The translations under genes and the position numbers were made by a program. A stretch of DNA of 58,513 nt from Thermoleophilia bacterium (lineage in GTDB: Bacteria; Actinomycetota; Thermoleophilia; Miltoncostaeales; Miltoncostaeaceae): contig JAGQUM010000019.1 in the NCBI GenBank assembly GCA_020438485.1, positions 1 to 58,513 of the forward strand. The letters are read 5' to 3'. The stretch's first letter is position 1. The number at the start of each line of letters is the position of its first letter. The notes beneath the pieces were generated by a model. It saw only the letters and a list, made by a program, of their open reading frames with translations, was not told the DNA's origin and ran no database searches. Shown piece by piece: positions 17,483-25,509 of the stretch.

Positions 17483-17853
17483 CCGCCCGCGGTGCGGCGG
17501 GCCACCAGCGCCAGCCGCACCGCGATACCCGCGATCACCGCCGCGAGGCCGTAGCGCAGCGCCTCCTCGGGCAGCCGGTCGGCGAGCCCCGCGCCGAGGA
17601 CGCCGGTGGCGACGGCCGCGGCACCCATGACGGCCGCGTCGCGGAAGCGCACGTCGCCCCGCCGCCGCTGCTGCCACGTGCCCCACGCGGCGAGCGGGAT
17701 GATGGCCGCCAGCGACGTCCCCACCGCATCGATCTCGGCCAGGCCCAGGATCAGCGTCAGCGTGGGGACGAACACGGTGCCGCCGCCCACGCCGAACAGG
17801 CCGGCGATGACGCCCGCGACGATCCCCAGTGCAGCGACGAGCACGAGCTCCAC
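17479..17853 (-). CDS. Half-length TauE/SafE (DUF81) membrane protein, copy 1
   Basis: TauE/SafE proteins are about 250-residue membrane transporters for sulfite, sulfoacetate or other organic anions, built from two homologous halves. This product has only 124 residues and about four helices, one half-unit. The hallmark glycine motif IAGLFGVGGGTVFVPTL follows the first helix, and the GTSLAAIIPLAAWGTWQQ loop is typical. It lies three bases downstream of a second half-unit on the same strand, so the two may assemble as a heterodimer. Base composition matches its surroundings. A split gene rather than a decayed one is likely because each half has its own start and stop. Confidence 0.82.
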   Translation of the reverse strand: MELVLVAALGIVAGVIAGLFGVGGGTVFVPTLTLILGLAEIDAVGTSLAAIIPLAAWGTWQQRRRGDVRFRDAAVMGAAAVATGVLGAGLADRLPEEALRYGLAAVIAGIAVRLALVARRTAGG

Positions 17854-17856
17854 GGC

Positions 17857-18231
17857 TCAGACCCCGGCCGCCAGCAGGACGGCCGTGAGCAGCAGGAACG
17901 CGGCGAACGCGTACGTGAGGCCCGCGGAGCTGAGGCGCCCCTTCATCCGCACCCCCAGCGTGACCCCGGCAACGGCGGGAACGCCCAGCAGGAGGGCATC
18001 CACCGGGCGCACGTTGCCCAGCGCCGCGTGCGTCGCGGCCCCCCACGCCGCGATGGGGACGATGGCCGCCAGCGACGTGGCGGTCGCGGCGCGCGGCCCG
18101 TACCCGCACCACAGCACCAGCAGCGGCACCATGATCACGCCGCCGCCCACGCCGAACAGCGCCGAGAAACCCCCCGCCAGCGCCCCGATCGCGACGAGCG
18201 CCCACGGCGAACGGTTGGTAGCCTCGCTCAC
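17857..18231 (-). CDS. Half-length TauE/SafE (DUF81) membrane protein, copy 2
   Basis: The 124-residue product has the same half-repeat architecture as its downstream neighbour: FSALFGVGGGVIMVPLLVL then ATATSLAAIVPIAAWGAATH. It ends three bases before the next gene's start, consistent with a two-gene operon. GTG 18231 is the only plausible start between the open frame and the conserved core; it lies one base from the GTG of otsB on the other strand, so promoter sequences must overlap coding sequence. The function inferred is anion export as a dimer of halves; the substrate is unknown. Confidence 0.8.
   Translation of the reverse strand: MSEATNRSPWALVAIGALAGGFSALFGVGGGVIMVPLLVLWCGYGPRAATATSLAAIVPIAAWGAATHAALGNVRPVDALLLGVPAVAGVTLGVRMKGRLSSAGLTYAFAAFLLLTAVLLAAGV
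18219..18224 (+). promoter_or_regulatory. Putative -10 element (otsB), extended form
   Basis: GTTGG followed by TAGCCT ends 8 bases before GTG 18233, consistent with a leaderless otsB message. The same TTGGTAnnnT core recurs before the chorismate mutase and L,D-transpeptidase genes. Confidence 0.45.
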
Positions 18232-18232
18232 C

Positions 18233-19066
18233 GTGGAGATCCCGGCCGACGCCCGACGCCTGCTGGACGCCCTGGCCGCCGACCCGGCGCGGGCGGCGCT
18301 GCTGCTGGACTTCGACGGGACACTGGCACCGATCGTGTCACGACCGCAGGACGCGCGCCTGCTGGACGGCGCCCGGGAGCTGATCGAGGCGCTGCGCGAC
18401 CGGCTGGGCGTCGTCGCGTTCATCAGCGGCCGAGGCCTGCGTGACGTGCGCGAGCGCGTGGGCGTGCCGGGTCTCGCGTACGCCGGCAACCACGGCATGG
18501 AGATCCAGCGCGTGGGTGAGGAGCCCGCCGTCGCCGAGGCGGTCAGCGCGTGGCGCCCCGCGTTGGACGAGTACGCGGCAGGCCAGGCCGCCGATCCCGC
18601 CGCCGTCCCCGGGGTGGAGATCGAGGACAAGGGGGCCACGCTCAGCGTGCACTGGCGCAACGCGCCGGATCCAGGCGCGGCGCACGCGTGGCTGGAGGGT
18701 CCGCGCGCAGCGGCCGCCCGGGACGCCGGCCTGGCTGTGACGTGGGGCCGGATGGTCATGGAGGTGCGCCCCCCCACCGCGATCGATAAGGGCACGGCGG
18801 CGCGCGAGTTGGTGGCGGCGGCAGGCGCGCGCGCGGCGCTGCACATCGGCGACGACTGGACGGACGCGGACGCGTGGAGGGAGCTCCACGCCATGCGTGA
18901 CGCCGGGGAGCTCACGACCGGCGGCGCGCTCGCGGCGGTGTTCGACGATGCGCCGCCCGGACTGGTGGCGCGGGCGGACGCCCGCGTGGACGGCCCGGCC
19001 GGGGCACTGGCGGCCCTGGCCCACCTGGTCCGGGCGGTGGGCTCCCCGGACGCCGGGGGTCGCTGA
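18233..19066 (+). CDS. otsB: Trehalose-6-phosphate phosphatase
   Basis: OtsB removes the phosphate from trehalose 6-phosphate to give trehalose, a stress protectant. The 277-residue HAD-superfamily protein shows the nucleophile motif LLDFDGTLAPI, motif II in FISGRGLRDV, the substrate-lid segment YAGNHGMEIQ, and motif IV GDDWTDADAWREL. Length is normal. GTG 18233 is preferred because of the -10-like element just upstream; TTG 18215 would add six codons. No otsA (trehalose-phosphate synthase) lies in the window, so its partner must be elsewhere. Confidence 0.93.
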   Translation: MEIPADARRLLDALAADPARAALLLDFDGTLAPIVSRPQDARLLDGARELIEALRDRLGVVAFISGRGLRDVRERVGVPGLAYAGNHGMEIQRVGEEPAVAEAVSAWRPALDEYAAGQAADPAAVPGVEIEDKGATLSVHWRNAPDPGAAHAWLEGPRAAAARDAGLAVTWGRMVMEVRPPTAIDKGTAARELVAAAGARAALHIGDDWTDADAWRELHAMRDAGELTTGGALAAVFDDAPPGLVARADARVDGPAGALAALAHLVRAVGSPDAGGR

Positions 19067-19146
19067 CTTCGCCGGGCCGAGGCAGGGAACGCGGCCCCGG
19101 CGTCCAAGCCCTTGTCGTTCGCGTCCGCCACACCGAGGTCCCGTCG

Positions 19147-20613
19147 ATGCCCCGTCGCGCCGTTCTGCTCACCGCCGCCGCCTCCGGCGCCGTCGCCCTG
19201 GCCCCCGCCGCAGTCGCGGCCCCGATCGCCCCCCGCCTGACATCGCCGCCGCCGCCCGATCACACCGTGGGCGACCGCGTGACGCTGACGTGGGACGCCG
19301 CAACGTTTTCGTCCGGGGCGAGCGAGAGGGCATACGTGGTGCGCGTGCGCAACGTGACGGCGGGCACCGACGCCCCGGAGGTCACGCTGCCCATCACCGC
19401 CCGTGCGCACGAGGTCACCGGGCTGGCCGACGGCACCGAGTACGCGTTCACGGTGCTGGCGCGCGAACGCACGTGCGGCACCGCCGCGTGCGCGCCCACC
19501 GACGCGGCGTCGGCCACCGTGCGGACCACGATGGATGCCACCGCCCCCGCCGGCACGGTGAGCGTCAACGACGGCGCGGAGTTCACCCGCACGCCCTCGG
19601 TGACCCTGACGCTGGCCGCCACGGACGCCGCCCCCGGCGGCGGGACCGGGGCGGGCGTGAGCGGCGTGCAGATCACCGACGACGGCGCGTTCACGTGCGT
19701 GGCGGGGGTGCTGATCTCCCCCGACTGCCCCGTGGTGTTCGCGCCGTCCGTACCCTGGGCGCTGGCCGGGCCCGACGGGGTTCGCACCGTCTCCGTGCGC
19801 TACCGCGACGCCGCCCGCCTGTGGACGGCCCCGTCGCTGGGCAACGGCTCGGCGGTGGCCACGGACACGATCGTGCTCGACCGGGTGCCGCCCGCCGTCG
19901 CGCTGTCCCTGTCGACCGTCGCCGGCCCGGCCGGCGTGCGCCTCGACGCCGCCGCCACCGCGTCGGACGCCACGAGCGGCCCGGACGCCGCCACCGCCGC
20001 GTGGACGTTCGGCGACGGCGAGACGGCGACCGGCCTCACGGCCACCCACACGTACGGCGCGGCCGGCACGTACGCGGGATCCTTCACGGTGAACGACCGC
20101 GCCGGGAACACGGCCACGCACCCGTTCACGGTCACCGTCAACGCCGCGCCCGGCGGCGACGGCGCGGGCACCGGCACGACGGGCGGCACGTCCCAGCCCC
20201 AGCAGCAGGCCGGCACGGCGACGCCGACGTCCACCGTCACCACTCCCCCGCCGGCGATCGTCACGCAGCCGACGGTGACGAGCTCGCCGACGACGACCAC
20301 GCCGCGGACCGCCACCACGAAGCGGCCCGTCCTCAGCCGCATCGCCGCGGTGAAGGTGCTGGGCACGCCGCGGGCCCGGGGCACCGTGCGGGTGCGGGTG
20401 ACGCTGCGCACCCGTGGCCCCCTGCGGGTCGCCATCACCCGGACCGTGAAGAAGCGCACCAAGACGCTGCGCTGGGTGTCGCGCAGCGCGGCGGGGCCCA
20501 AGCCCGTGACGGTGTCGCTGAAGGCACCGGCCGCGGGTCGCTACACGGTCGTCGCGACGTCCGGGAAGTCGGTGAAGCGCGCGGCGCTGCGCGTGCGACC
20601 CGCGGCCCGCTGA
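19147..20613 (+). CDS. Secreted protein with fibronectin-III and PKD domains
   Basis: A 488-residue exported protein. An N-terminal signal peptide (RR at residues 3-4, hydrophobic stretch, cleavage probably near AVAA at 20-25) leads into a fibronectin-type-III-like domain (about 30-125). An Ig-like segment follows, then a PKD domain (about 250-335) with the hallmark WTFGDGETATG and HTYGAAGTY. Next come a long Thr/Pro/Gly linker and a basic C-terminal domain rich in Arg and Lys. No membrane anchor or catalytic motif is seen. The basic tail could bind the envelope, which is inference. A GAGG about 8 bases before the ATG supports this start. Confidence 0.75.
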   Translation: MPRRAVLLTAAASGAVALAPAAVAAPIAPRLTSPPPPDHTVGDRVTLTWDAATFSSGASERAYVVRVRNVTAGTDAPEVTLPITARAHEVTGLADGTEYAFTVLARERTCGTAACAPTDAASATVRTTMDATAPAGTVSVNDGAEFTRTPSVTLTLAATDAAPGGGTGAGVSGVQITDDGAFTCVAGVLISPDCPVVFAPSVPWALAGPDGVRTVSVRYRDAARLWTAPSLGNGSAVATDTIVLDRVPPAVALSLSTVAGPAGVRLDAAATASDATSGPDAATAAWTFGDGETATGLTATHTYGAAGTYAGSFTVNDRAGNTATHPFTVTVNAAPGGDGAGTGTTGGTSQPQQQAGTATPTSTVTTPPPAIVTQPTVTSSPTTTTPRTATTKRPVLSRIAAVKVLGTPRARGTVRVRVTLRTRGPLRVAITRTVKKRTKTLRWVSRSAAGPKPVTVSLKAPAAGRYTVVATSGKSVKRAALRVRPAAR

Positions 20614-20676
20614 GCCCCCGGAGGTGCCCGTGGCGGCCCGGCCTTCCGGGCCCCCGCGGCACCGGCGGGGCAGCGC

Positions 20677-20682
20677 GATACT
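20677..20682 (+). promoter_or_regulatory. Putative -10 element of a leaderless promoter (sirtuin)
   Basis: GATACT ends 6 bases before GTG 20689. The match to TATAAT is four of six; no Shine-Dalgarno sequence is present. Confidence 0.35.
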
Positions 20683-20688
20683 GCGACG

Positions 20689-21537
20689 GTGACCGTCGCC
20701 GACCTCGACCGACTCGCGGGCCTGCTGGCCGACCGGCCCTGGTGCGTCCTCACGGGGGCCGGGATGTCCACCGACTCCGGTATCCCCGACTACCGGGGGC
20801 CCGACGGCACACGCCGCGTCACGCCCGTCACGTACCACGAGTTCGTCCGCTCCCCGGCGGTGCGCGCGCGATACTGGGCGCGCGCGTACGCCGGATGGCA
20901 CCGGTTCCGCGGTGCCCGCCCCAACGCGGCGCACCGCGCCGTCGCCTGGCTTGAGGACGCCGGCGTTGCGTCGGCCGTGATCACCCAGAACGTCGACCGC
21001 CTGCACCAGGACGCCGGCTCGCAACACGTCGTCGACCTCCACGGCACACTGCAACGAACGGTCTGTCTGGAGTGCGGGGCCCGCGCCCACCGCGACGACG
21101 TGCACGCCACGATCGAGCACCTCAACCCCTCGTTCGCGAGGATCGCCGAGGACGCCGCCCGTGGCAGGGCGCGGCCCGACGGCGACGTCGACCTCCCGGC
21201 CGCGGCGCTCGAGGGCTTCGTGGCGCCGTCATGCCCGGCGTGCGGCGCGGACGCGCTGAAGCCCGACGTGGTGTTCTTCGGCGAGTCAGTGCCCAAGCCG
21301 CGCGTGGAGCGCTGCTTCGCCTTGGTGGACGCCGCCCGCGGACTGCTGGTGCTGGGTTCGTCACTGACGGTGTTCTCGGGCTACCGGTTCGTGCGGCACG
21401 CCGCCGCCCGGGGGGTGCCCGTGGCCATCATCACACGGGGCACCACGCGCGGGCACGCCGACGCGGCGCTGACGCTGGACGCGGGGCTGAGCGACGCCCT
21501 GCCCGCGCTCGTGGCCCGCCTGGGCGGCCCCCCCTAG
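20689..21537 (+). CDS. Sir2-family NAD-dependent protein deacylase
   Basis: Sirtuins remove acyl groups from lysines using NAD+. The 282-residue protein shows the NAD-binding GAGMSTDSGIPDYRG (23-37), the catalytic TQNVDRLHQ (99-107), His118 in DLHGT and four zinc cysteines (126, 129, 182, 185). FFGESVP follows. The GAGxS-TxSGIPDYRG form and length resemble class II (SIRT4-like) sirtuins. The start is GTG, probably leaderless. It converges with polX, the two stop codons overlapping (CTAG). Targets are unknown. Confidence 0.93.
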   Translation: MTVADLDRLAGLLADRPWCVLTGAGMSTDSGIPDYRGPDGTRRVTPVTYHEFVRSPAVRARYWARAYAGWHRFRGARPNAAHRAVAWLEDAGVASAVITQNVDRLHQDAGSQHVVDLHGTLQRTVCLECGARAHRDDVHATIEHLNPSFARIAEDAARGRARPDGDVDLPAAALEGFVAPSCPACGADALKPDVVFFGESVPKPRVERCFALVDAARGLLVLGSSLTVFSGYRFVRHAAARGVPVAIITRGTTRGHADAALTLDAGLSDALPALVARLGGPP

Positions 21538-23261
21538 CGGCACCGCCAGGGCCACGGCGCGCAGTTGGCCACGTCGGCCGCCGTGGCGCCCGCCCGGCGG
21601 GCGATGCGGATGCCGTACGACACGTACCCCAGCTCGGCGGGCGAGTGGGCGTCCGACGACACCAGCAGCCGCACCCCCGCCTCCAGGGCCCGTCGCGCCA
21701 TGTCGCTGTCGAGGTCCTGCCGTGGGGGCTGGCCGTTGATCTCCAGGATCGTGCCGGTGCGGGCCGCCGCCTCCGCCACGGCGTCGATGTCGATGGAAGC
21801 CCCCTCGCGGCGCGGCCGCTTGCGCCCCGTCGGATGTCCGATCACGTCCACGTGCGGCGACTCGATGGCCCGCAACAGCCGGCGGGTCACCGCATCGCCG
21901 CCGGCCGACACCCCCTGGTGGACGCTGGCGATGACCAGATCGAACCCCTCCAGGAGATCGTCCTCGAAGTCGAGACCGCCGTCCGCGAGGATGTCCATCT
22001 CGGTGCACTTCAGCACCCTGAACCCGTCGCCGAACCCGTCGTTGAGGGCATCGATCTCGTCCCACTGGCGGCGCACCCGGTCGGGCGTGAGCCCGCGGGT
22101 GAGCGCAAGCGACTGCGAGTGGTCGCTGACGCCCAGGTAGCGGTACCCCAGCGCCCGGGCCGCCTCCACCATGTGGGGCAGCGTCTCGCGCCCGTCGCTC
22201 CACGTGGTGTGCACGTGGACCTGCCCCGCAAGGTCCGCCCCGGTCACCAGCTCCGGGAACGGCGCGTCGCCGAGGCCGCGCTCGGTCTCGCCCCTGTCCT
22301 CGCGGATCTCGGGGTCCGGCGTCCGCAGGCCGAGGAGCGCGTACACGGCCTCCTCGTCCGGGGCACCGTCCTCGCCGTCCGGACCCGTCCAGCCATGCTC
22401 CGACAGCGAGTACCCCATCCGCTTCGCCCGCTCGCGCAGTCGCGTGTTGTGCGCGGCGGAGCCCGTGGCATGCTGCAACAGGTTCCCGAACCGCCCGGGC
22501 GGGCCGCACGTGACCTCCACCCGCAGCCCCCGGTTGCTGATGACGGCCACCTTCGCCGGCCCCGCCGCGGCGACCTCGTCCACCAGGGGGCTGGCGGCCA
22601 GATGCGCCAGCACGGCGGCCGGGTCGTCGGTCGCCACCACGAGGTCGATGTCGTGGGCGTCCTCCCGGCCCCGGCGCAGGCTTCCCGCCACCTCCACCCG
22701 GGCGGCCGCCGGGTGCTCGCGCAGCACGGCGGCGAACTCCTCGGCCAGGGGAAGCGCGACGCCGGCGCCGACGCGCGGTGCGGGGGCGTCGTCGCGGTGC
22801 GCCGCGACGGCAGCCGCGATGCCGGCCGCGAGCTTGGGGCCTATACCCGGCACGTCGGTCAGTCGCCCCTCGCCGACCGCCGCGCGCAGCGACTCCATGT
22901 CGGTCACGCCGAGCTCGCGCCACATGGCCACGGCGCGGCCGGGCCCGACGCCGGGCAGGCGCGCCAGCTCCACGAGCCCGGCGGGGACGCGCTCCTTCAC
23001 CCGCTCCAGCGCGGCGATCGTTCCGGTGTCGGCCAGCTCCACGATCTTGGACTGCAGCGTCTTGCCGATGTCGGGCAGGCCGGTCGCCCGCCCCGCACGC
23101 GCGAGGGCCGCCACCGACTCGCGAGTATCGCGAATCCGCTCCGCGCCGCGGTGGTATGCGCGCACCCGGTGACGCTCGGCCCCCTCGATCGTCAGCAGAT
23201 CGCCCAGCAACGTGAACGCGTCGGCGATCTCGCGGTTGGACGGATCGCGATCCGCCGTCAT
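21534..23261 (-). CDS. polX: DNA polymerase X family protein with PHP domain
   Basis: PolX enzymes fill short gaps during base-excision repair; the C-terminal PHP domain acts as a nuclease. In this 575-residue protein, helix-hairpin-helix motifs LPGVGPGRA and VPGIGPKLA (about 102-145) precede the polymerase core. GSLRRG (193-198) and DAHDIDLVV supply Asp204 and Asp206. The third carboxylate, normally Asp, aligns with Glu249 in GLRVEVT. The PHP metal site is intact: His349 and His351, Asp356, His381, Glu421, His448, His476, Asp537 and His539. The ATG at 23261 gives normal length. Confidence 0.92.
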   Translation of the reverse strand: MTADRDPSNREIADAFTLLGDLLTIEGAERHRVRAYHRGAERIRDTRESVAALARAGRATGLPDIGKTLQSKIVELADTGTIAALERVKERVPAGLVELARLPGVGPGRAVAMWRELGVTDMESLRAAVGEGRLTDVPGIGPKLAAGIAAAVAAHRDDAPAPRVGAGVALPLAEEFAAVLREHPAAARVEVAGSLRRGREDAHDIDLVVATDDPAAVLAHLAASPLVDEVAAAGPAKVAVISNRGLRVEVTCGPPGRFGNLLQHATGSAAHNTRLRERAKRMGYSLSEHGWTGPDGEDGAPDEEAVYALLGLRTPDPEIREDRGETERGLGDAPFPELVTGADLAGQVHVHTTWSDGRETLPHMVEAARALGYRYLGVSDHSQSLALTRGLTPDRVRRQWDEIDALNDGFGDGFRVLKCTEMDILADGGLDFEDDLLEGFDLVIASVHQGVSAGGDAVTRRLLRAIESPHVDVIGHPTGRKRPRREGASIDIDAVAEAAARTGTILEINGQPPRQDLDSDMARRALEAGVRLLVSSDAHSPAELGYVSYGIRIARRAGATAADVANCAPWPWRCR

Positions 23262-23333
23262 CAGAAGGATGAGATTGCGTTAAACACCGTGCAAAACAGG
23301 ATATCCGGATGCGGCGACGAACACGGCCGTTGG

Positions 23334-23339
23334 TACCAT
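23334..23339 (+). promoter_or_regulatory. Putative -10 element (L,D-transpeptidase gene)
   Basis: GTTGG followed by TACCAT matches the extended TTGGTAnnnT form seen elsewhere in the window and would give a leader of about 45 bases. A Shine-Dalgarno CGAGGGG follows at 23376-23382. Confidence 0.4.
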
Positions 23340-23390
23340 GCACCGGGTCGGTTCACCGGTGAAGAACAACGTGTGCGAGGGGTACGCCGC

Positions 23391-24995
23391 ATGGCGCAGC
23401 GCGGTCGACGTAACGTGTGGGTCACGAGCGGCATCGGCGCGGCAGCCGTTGCGGGGGTTGTGGGTTTCGGGGCCTGGCAGGCCATGGAGAAGCCGGCCAT
23501 CGCCTCAGTCAGCCCCGATCCCGACGGCGCGGTGGCCAGCGCCGCGCCCCAGTTGCGCGTGAACCTCAGCAACATCGACAGGGTGAGCGACCTCAGCGTG
23601 CAGGTCGACGGCGCCGACGTCACTCCCGCCGTGCGGGGCGCCAAGGGGACCCTGCTGATTCCCACCGAGGGGTTGAAGGACGGACTCCACCGCGCCCACG
23701 TCCGATTCCGCACCGACAACGTGTTCGCTCGCACCGTCGAGCGTTCGTGGCAGTTCACCGTGGACACGAAGGCCCCCGAGATGGCCCTGAAGTCCCCTGC
23801 CAACGACGCCATCTCGACCAAGCGGGCCGTCGTATTCGAGGGCACCGCGGAACCCGGCTCCACCGTGGCCGTGGCATGGAAGGGCGGGTCCCGTTCCACC
23901 ACCGCAACGCCGGGCGGAAAGTTCCGCCTGCGGGCACGCCTTCCGGAGGGGCTGACGGCCACCCGCGTGACGGCCCGCGACAAGGCCGGCAACACGACCG
24001 CATCGGATGGCGAGGTGATCGTCGACACGATCGCCCCCACCATCACGGTCGCGAGCCCGAAGGGCGGCGCCACGCTGACCGCCACCGACACCCCGCTGGT
24101 CACCGGCACCATCGGGCGCGACAAGCCCGAGCTGCTGACGTTCGGCGTCACGGTCAACGGCCGGCAGACAGTGTCCATCCCCGGCGCGGCCGGGGTCGGC
24201 GCGGCCCCGCTCGCCGACGGCGCCACCACGACGGTCGCCTCCTCCACTCCGGCCGCCGGCCTGTCCATCGAGGGCAAGTCGTTCCAGCTGGACCCGGGCG
24301 CACTGCCCCAGGGCAAGAACGTCGTCGAGATCTGGGTCAAGGACGCCGCGGGCAACGTCGCCCGCAAGCGCATGCGGCTGTTTGTCGACTCCACCAACGA
24401 GTTCGGCGAGCACGACATGGTCGTCGGTGCCACCGGCGACGACGCGAAGGCCCTCAACGAGCGCCTGAAGGGCCTGGGGCTGCTGCGCGGCAAGGTCACG
24501 GCCACGTTCACGAAGCGCACACGCAACGCCCTCGTCGCGTACCAGAAGCGCCGCAGCGTCAAGCCCACCGGCGTCGTCGACCAGAAGACGCGCGACGCGA
24601 TGGTCGGCAAGATCGTCGTGGACCTCAGCGAGCGCACGCTGCGGCTGTACCGCGACGGCAAGGTGTTCAAGCGGTACAAGGTGGCCGTCGGCCAGCCCGC
24701 GTACCCCACCCCGACGGGCACGTTCAAGGTCGTGAACAAGCAGGTCGACCCGACGTGGATGCCGCCGAGCTCGCCGTGGGCCAAGGGCCTCGGGCCCATC
24801 CCGCCCGGACCGGGCAACCCGCTGGGCACGCGCTGGATCGGCACGTCGGCCCCGGCCGTCGGCATCCACGGCACGTACGCCGACTACTCCATCGGCACGG
24901 CCGCGAGCCACGGGTGCATGCGCATGCACATCCCCGACGTCGAGGACCTCTACAAGTACGTCTCCGTCGGCATGCCGGTCGTCATCAACCCGTAG
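23391..24995 (+). CDS. L,D-transpeptidase with Ig-like and peptidoglycan-binding domains
   Basis: L,D-transpeptidases cross-link peptidoglycan 3-3 or attach proteins to it. The 534-residue product has an N-terminal membrane anchor (VTSGIGAAAVAGVVGFGAW), two to three Ig-like repeats with the recurring end TARDKAGN or VKDAAGN, and a peptidoglycan-binding helical segment (LNERLKGLGLLRG, about 348-400). The C-terminal YkuD domain has IVVDLSERTLRLYRDG, GIHGTY with His493 and ASHGCMRM with catalytic Cys509. The ATG at 23391 is supported by CGAGGGG eight bases upstream. It acts outside the cytoplasmic membrane. Confidence 0.92.
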   Translation: MAQRGRRNVWVTSGIGAAAVAGVVGFGAWQAMEKPAIASVSPDPDGAVASAAPQLRVNLSNIDRVSDLSVQVDGADVTPAVRGAKGTLLIPTEGLKDGLHRAHVRFRTDNVFARTVERSWQFTVDTKAPEMALKSPANDAISTKRAVVFEGTAEPGSTVAVAWKGGSRSTTATPGGKFRLRARLPEGLTATRVTARDKAGNTTASDGEVIVDTIAPTITVASPKGGATLTATDTPLVTGTIGRDKPELLTFGVTVNGRQTVSIPGAAGVGAAPLADGATTTVASSTPAAGLSIEGKSFQLDPGALPQGKNVVEIWVKDAAGNVARKRMRLFVDSTNEFGEHDMVVGATGDDAKALNERLKGLGLLRGKVTATFTKRTRNALVAYQKRRSVKPTGVVDQKTRDAMVGKIVVDLSERTLRLYRDGKVFKRYKVAVGQPAYPTPTGTFKVVNKQVDPTWMPPSSPWAKGLGPIPPGPGNPLGTRWIGTSAPAVGIHGTYADYSIGTAASHGCMRMHIPDVEDLYKYVSVGMPVVINP

Positions 24996-25008
24996 GGCCC
25001 CCGCCGCG

Positions 25009-25014
25009 TATCCT
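25009..25014 (+). promoter_or_regulatory. Putative -10 element (88-residue gene)
   Basis: CGTATCCT lies in the gap after the L,D-transpeptidase, giving a leader of about 30 bases before ATG 25051. The sequence CGTATCCT followed by GGCGTCCA recurs before parA. Confidence 0.3.
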
Positions 25015-25050
25015 GGGCGGCGTCCACCCACGCCGCCGCCCGGAGCCGCA

Positions 25051-25317
25051 ATGGCCATCTACCTGAGCTTCCGCCCCGTCCAGCCCTTCGCGAAGATCGA
25101 GACAGAGGAGCTGGCCGACCCCGCCGGCGTGCGACTGGTGCGCGGCGATGGCCAGGTGGTAGGGATCCACCTGGCCGAGAACAAGCAGGTGCTGCTGCTG
25201 CCGCGCCTCATCGATGAGTACGAGCTGCCCGAGGACCTCGTGTGGATGCGCCTGCGGGGCGACGACGACGTGCTGCTGGGTCGGCGCGGGCTGCACACGG
25301 GCAACAAGCCCCGCTGA
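25051..25317 (+). CDS. Conserved-looking 88-residue protein of unknown function
   Basis: I do not recognise this family. The product is soluble, without signal peptide or membrane helix. It begins MAIYLSFRPVQPFAKIE and has alternating charged and hydrophobic residues suggesting a small beta-rich fold (GVRLVRGDGQVVGIHLAENK, then VLLLPRLIDEYELPEDLVWM). Codon third positions are strongly GC-biased in this frame and a CGGAG element precedes the ATG, supporting a real gene. It stands alone between the L,D-transpeptidase and the convergent ileS. Confidence 0.65.
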   Translation: MAIYLSFRPVQPFAKIETEELADPAGVRLVRGDGQVVGIHLAENKQVLLLPRLIDEYELPEDLVWMRLRGDDDVLLGRRGLHTGNKPR

Positions 25318-25509
25318 GGCCGCGCGGCCCGCCCCGGGGTCGGGCGGCCAGGTCCGGGCCAGGCCCGCGCCGTGGTTGACGTGGCGCGCCCGCCCACCGG
25401 GAACGACGGCCGGGACCAGCCGCGCGGCGGCCTCCCGCGCGGCGTCGAAGCGGTCGCGATGCTTCCCGAGGCGAACCGGCTCCACGCCGCGTGACCGCGG
25501 CGGAGGACG
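25318..25509. other. Intergenic region between the 88-residue gene and ileS
   Basis: A 192-base convergent gap. It begins with the palindrome GGCCGCGCGGCC and further G/C-rich dyads, but no U-tract, so a terminator is only possible. A minus-strand open frame starting at GTG 25485 has GC-rich third positions but runs antisense through the adjacent gene; I do not call it. Confidence 0.4.

Noticed and set aside
24985-25485. A 166-codon minus-strand frame from GTG 25485, with GC-rich third positions over its first 55 codons.
   Set aside because: It runs fully antisense through the 88-residue gene into the transpeptidase, has no stop in the gap, and resembles no family. I cannot exclude a remnant of a gene in 25323-25485.
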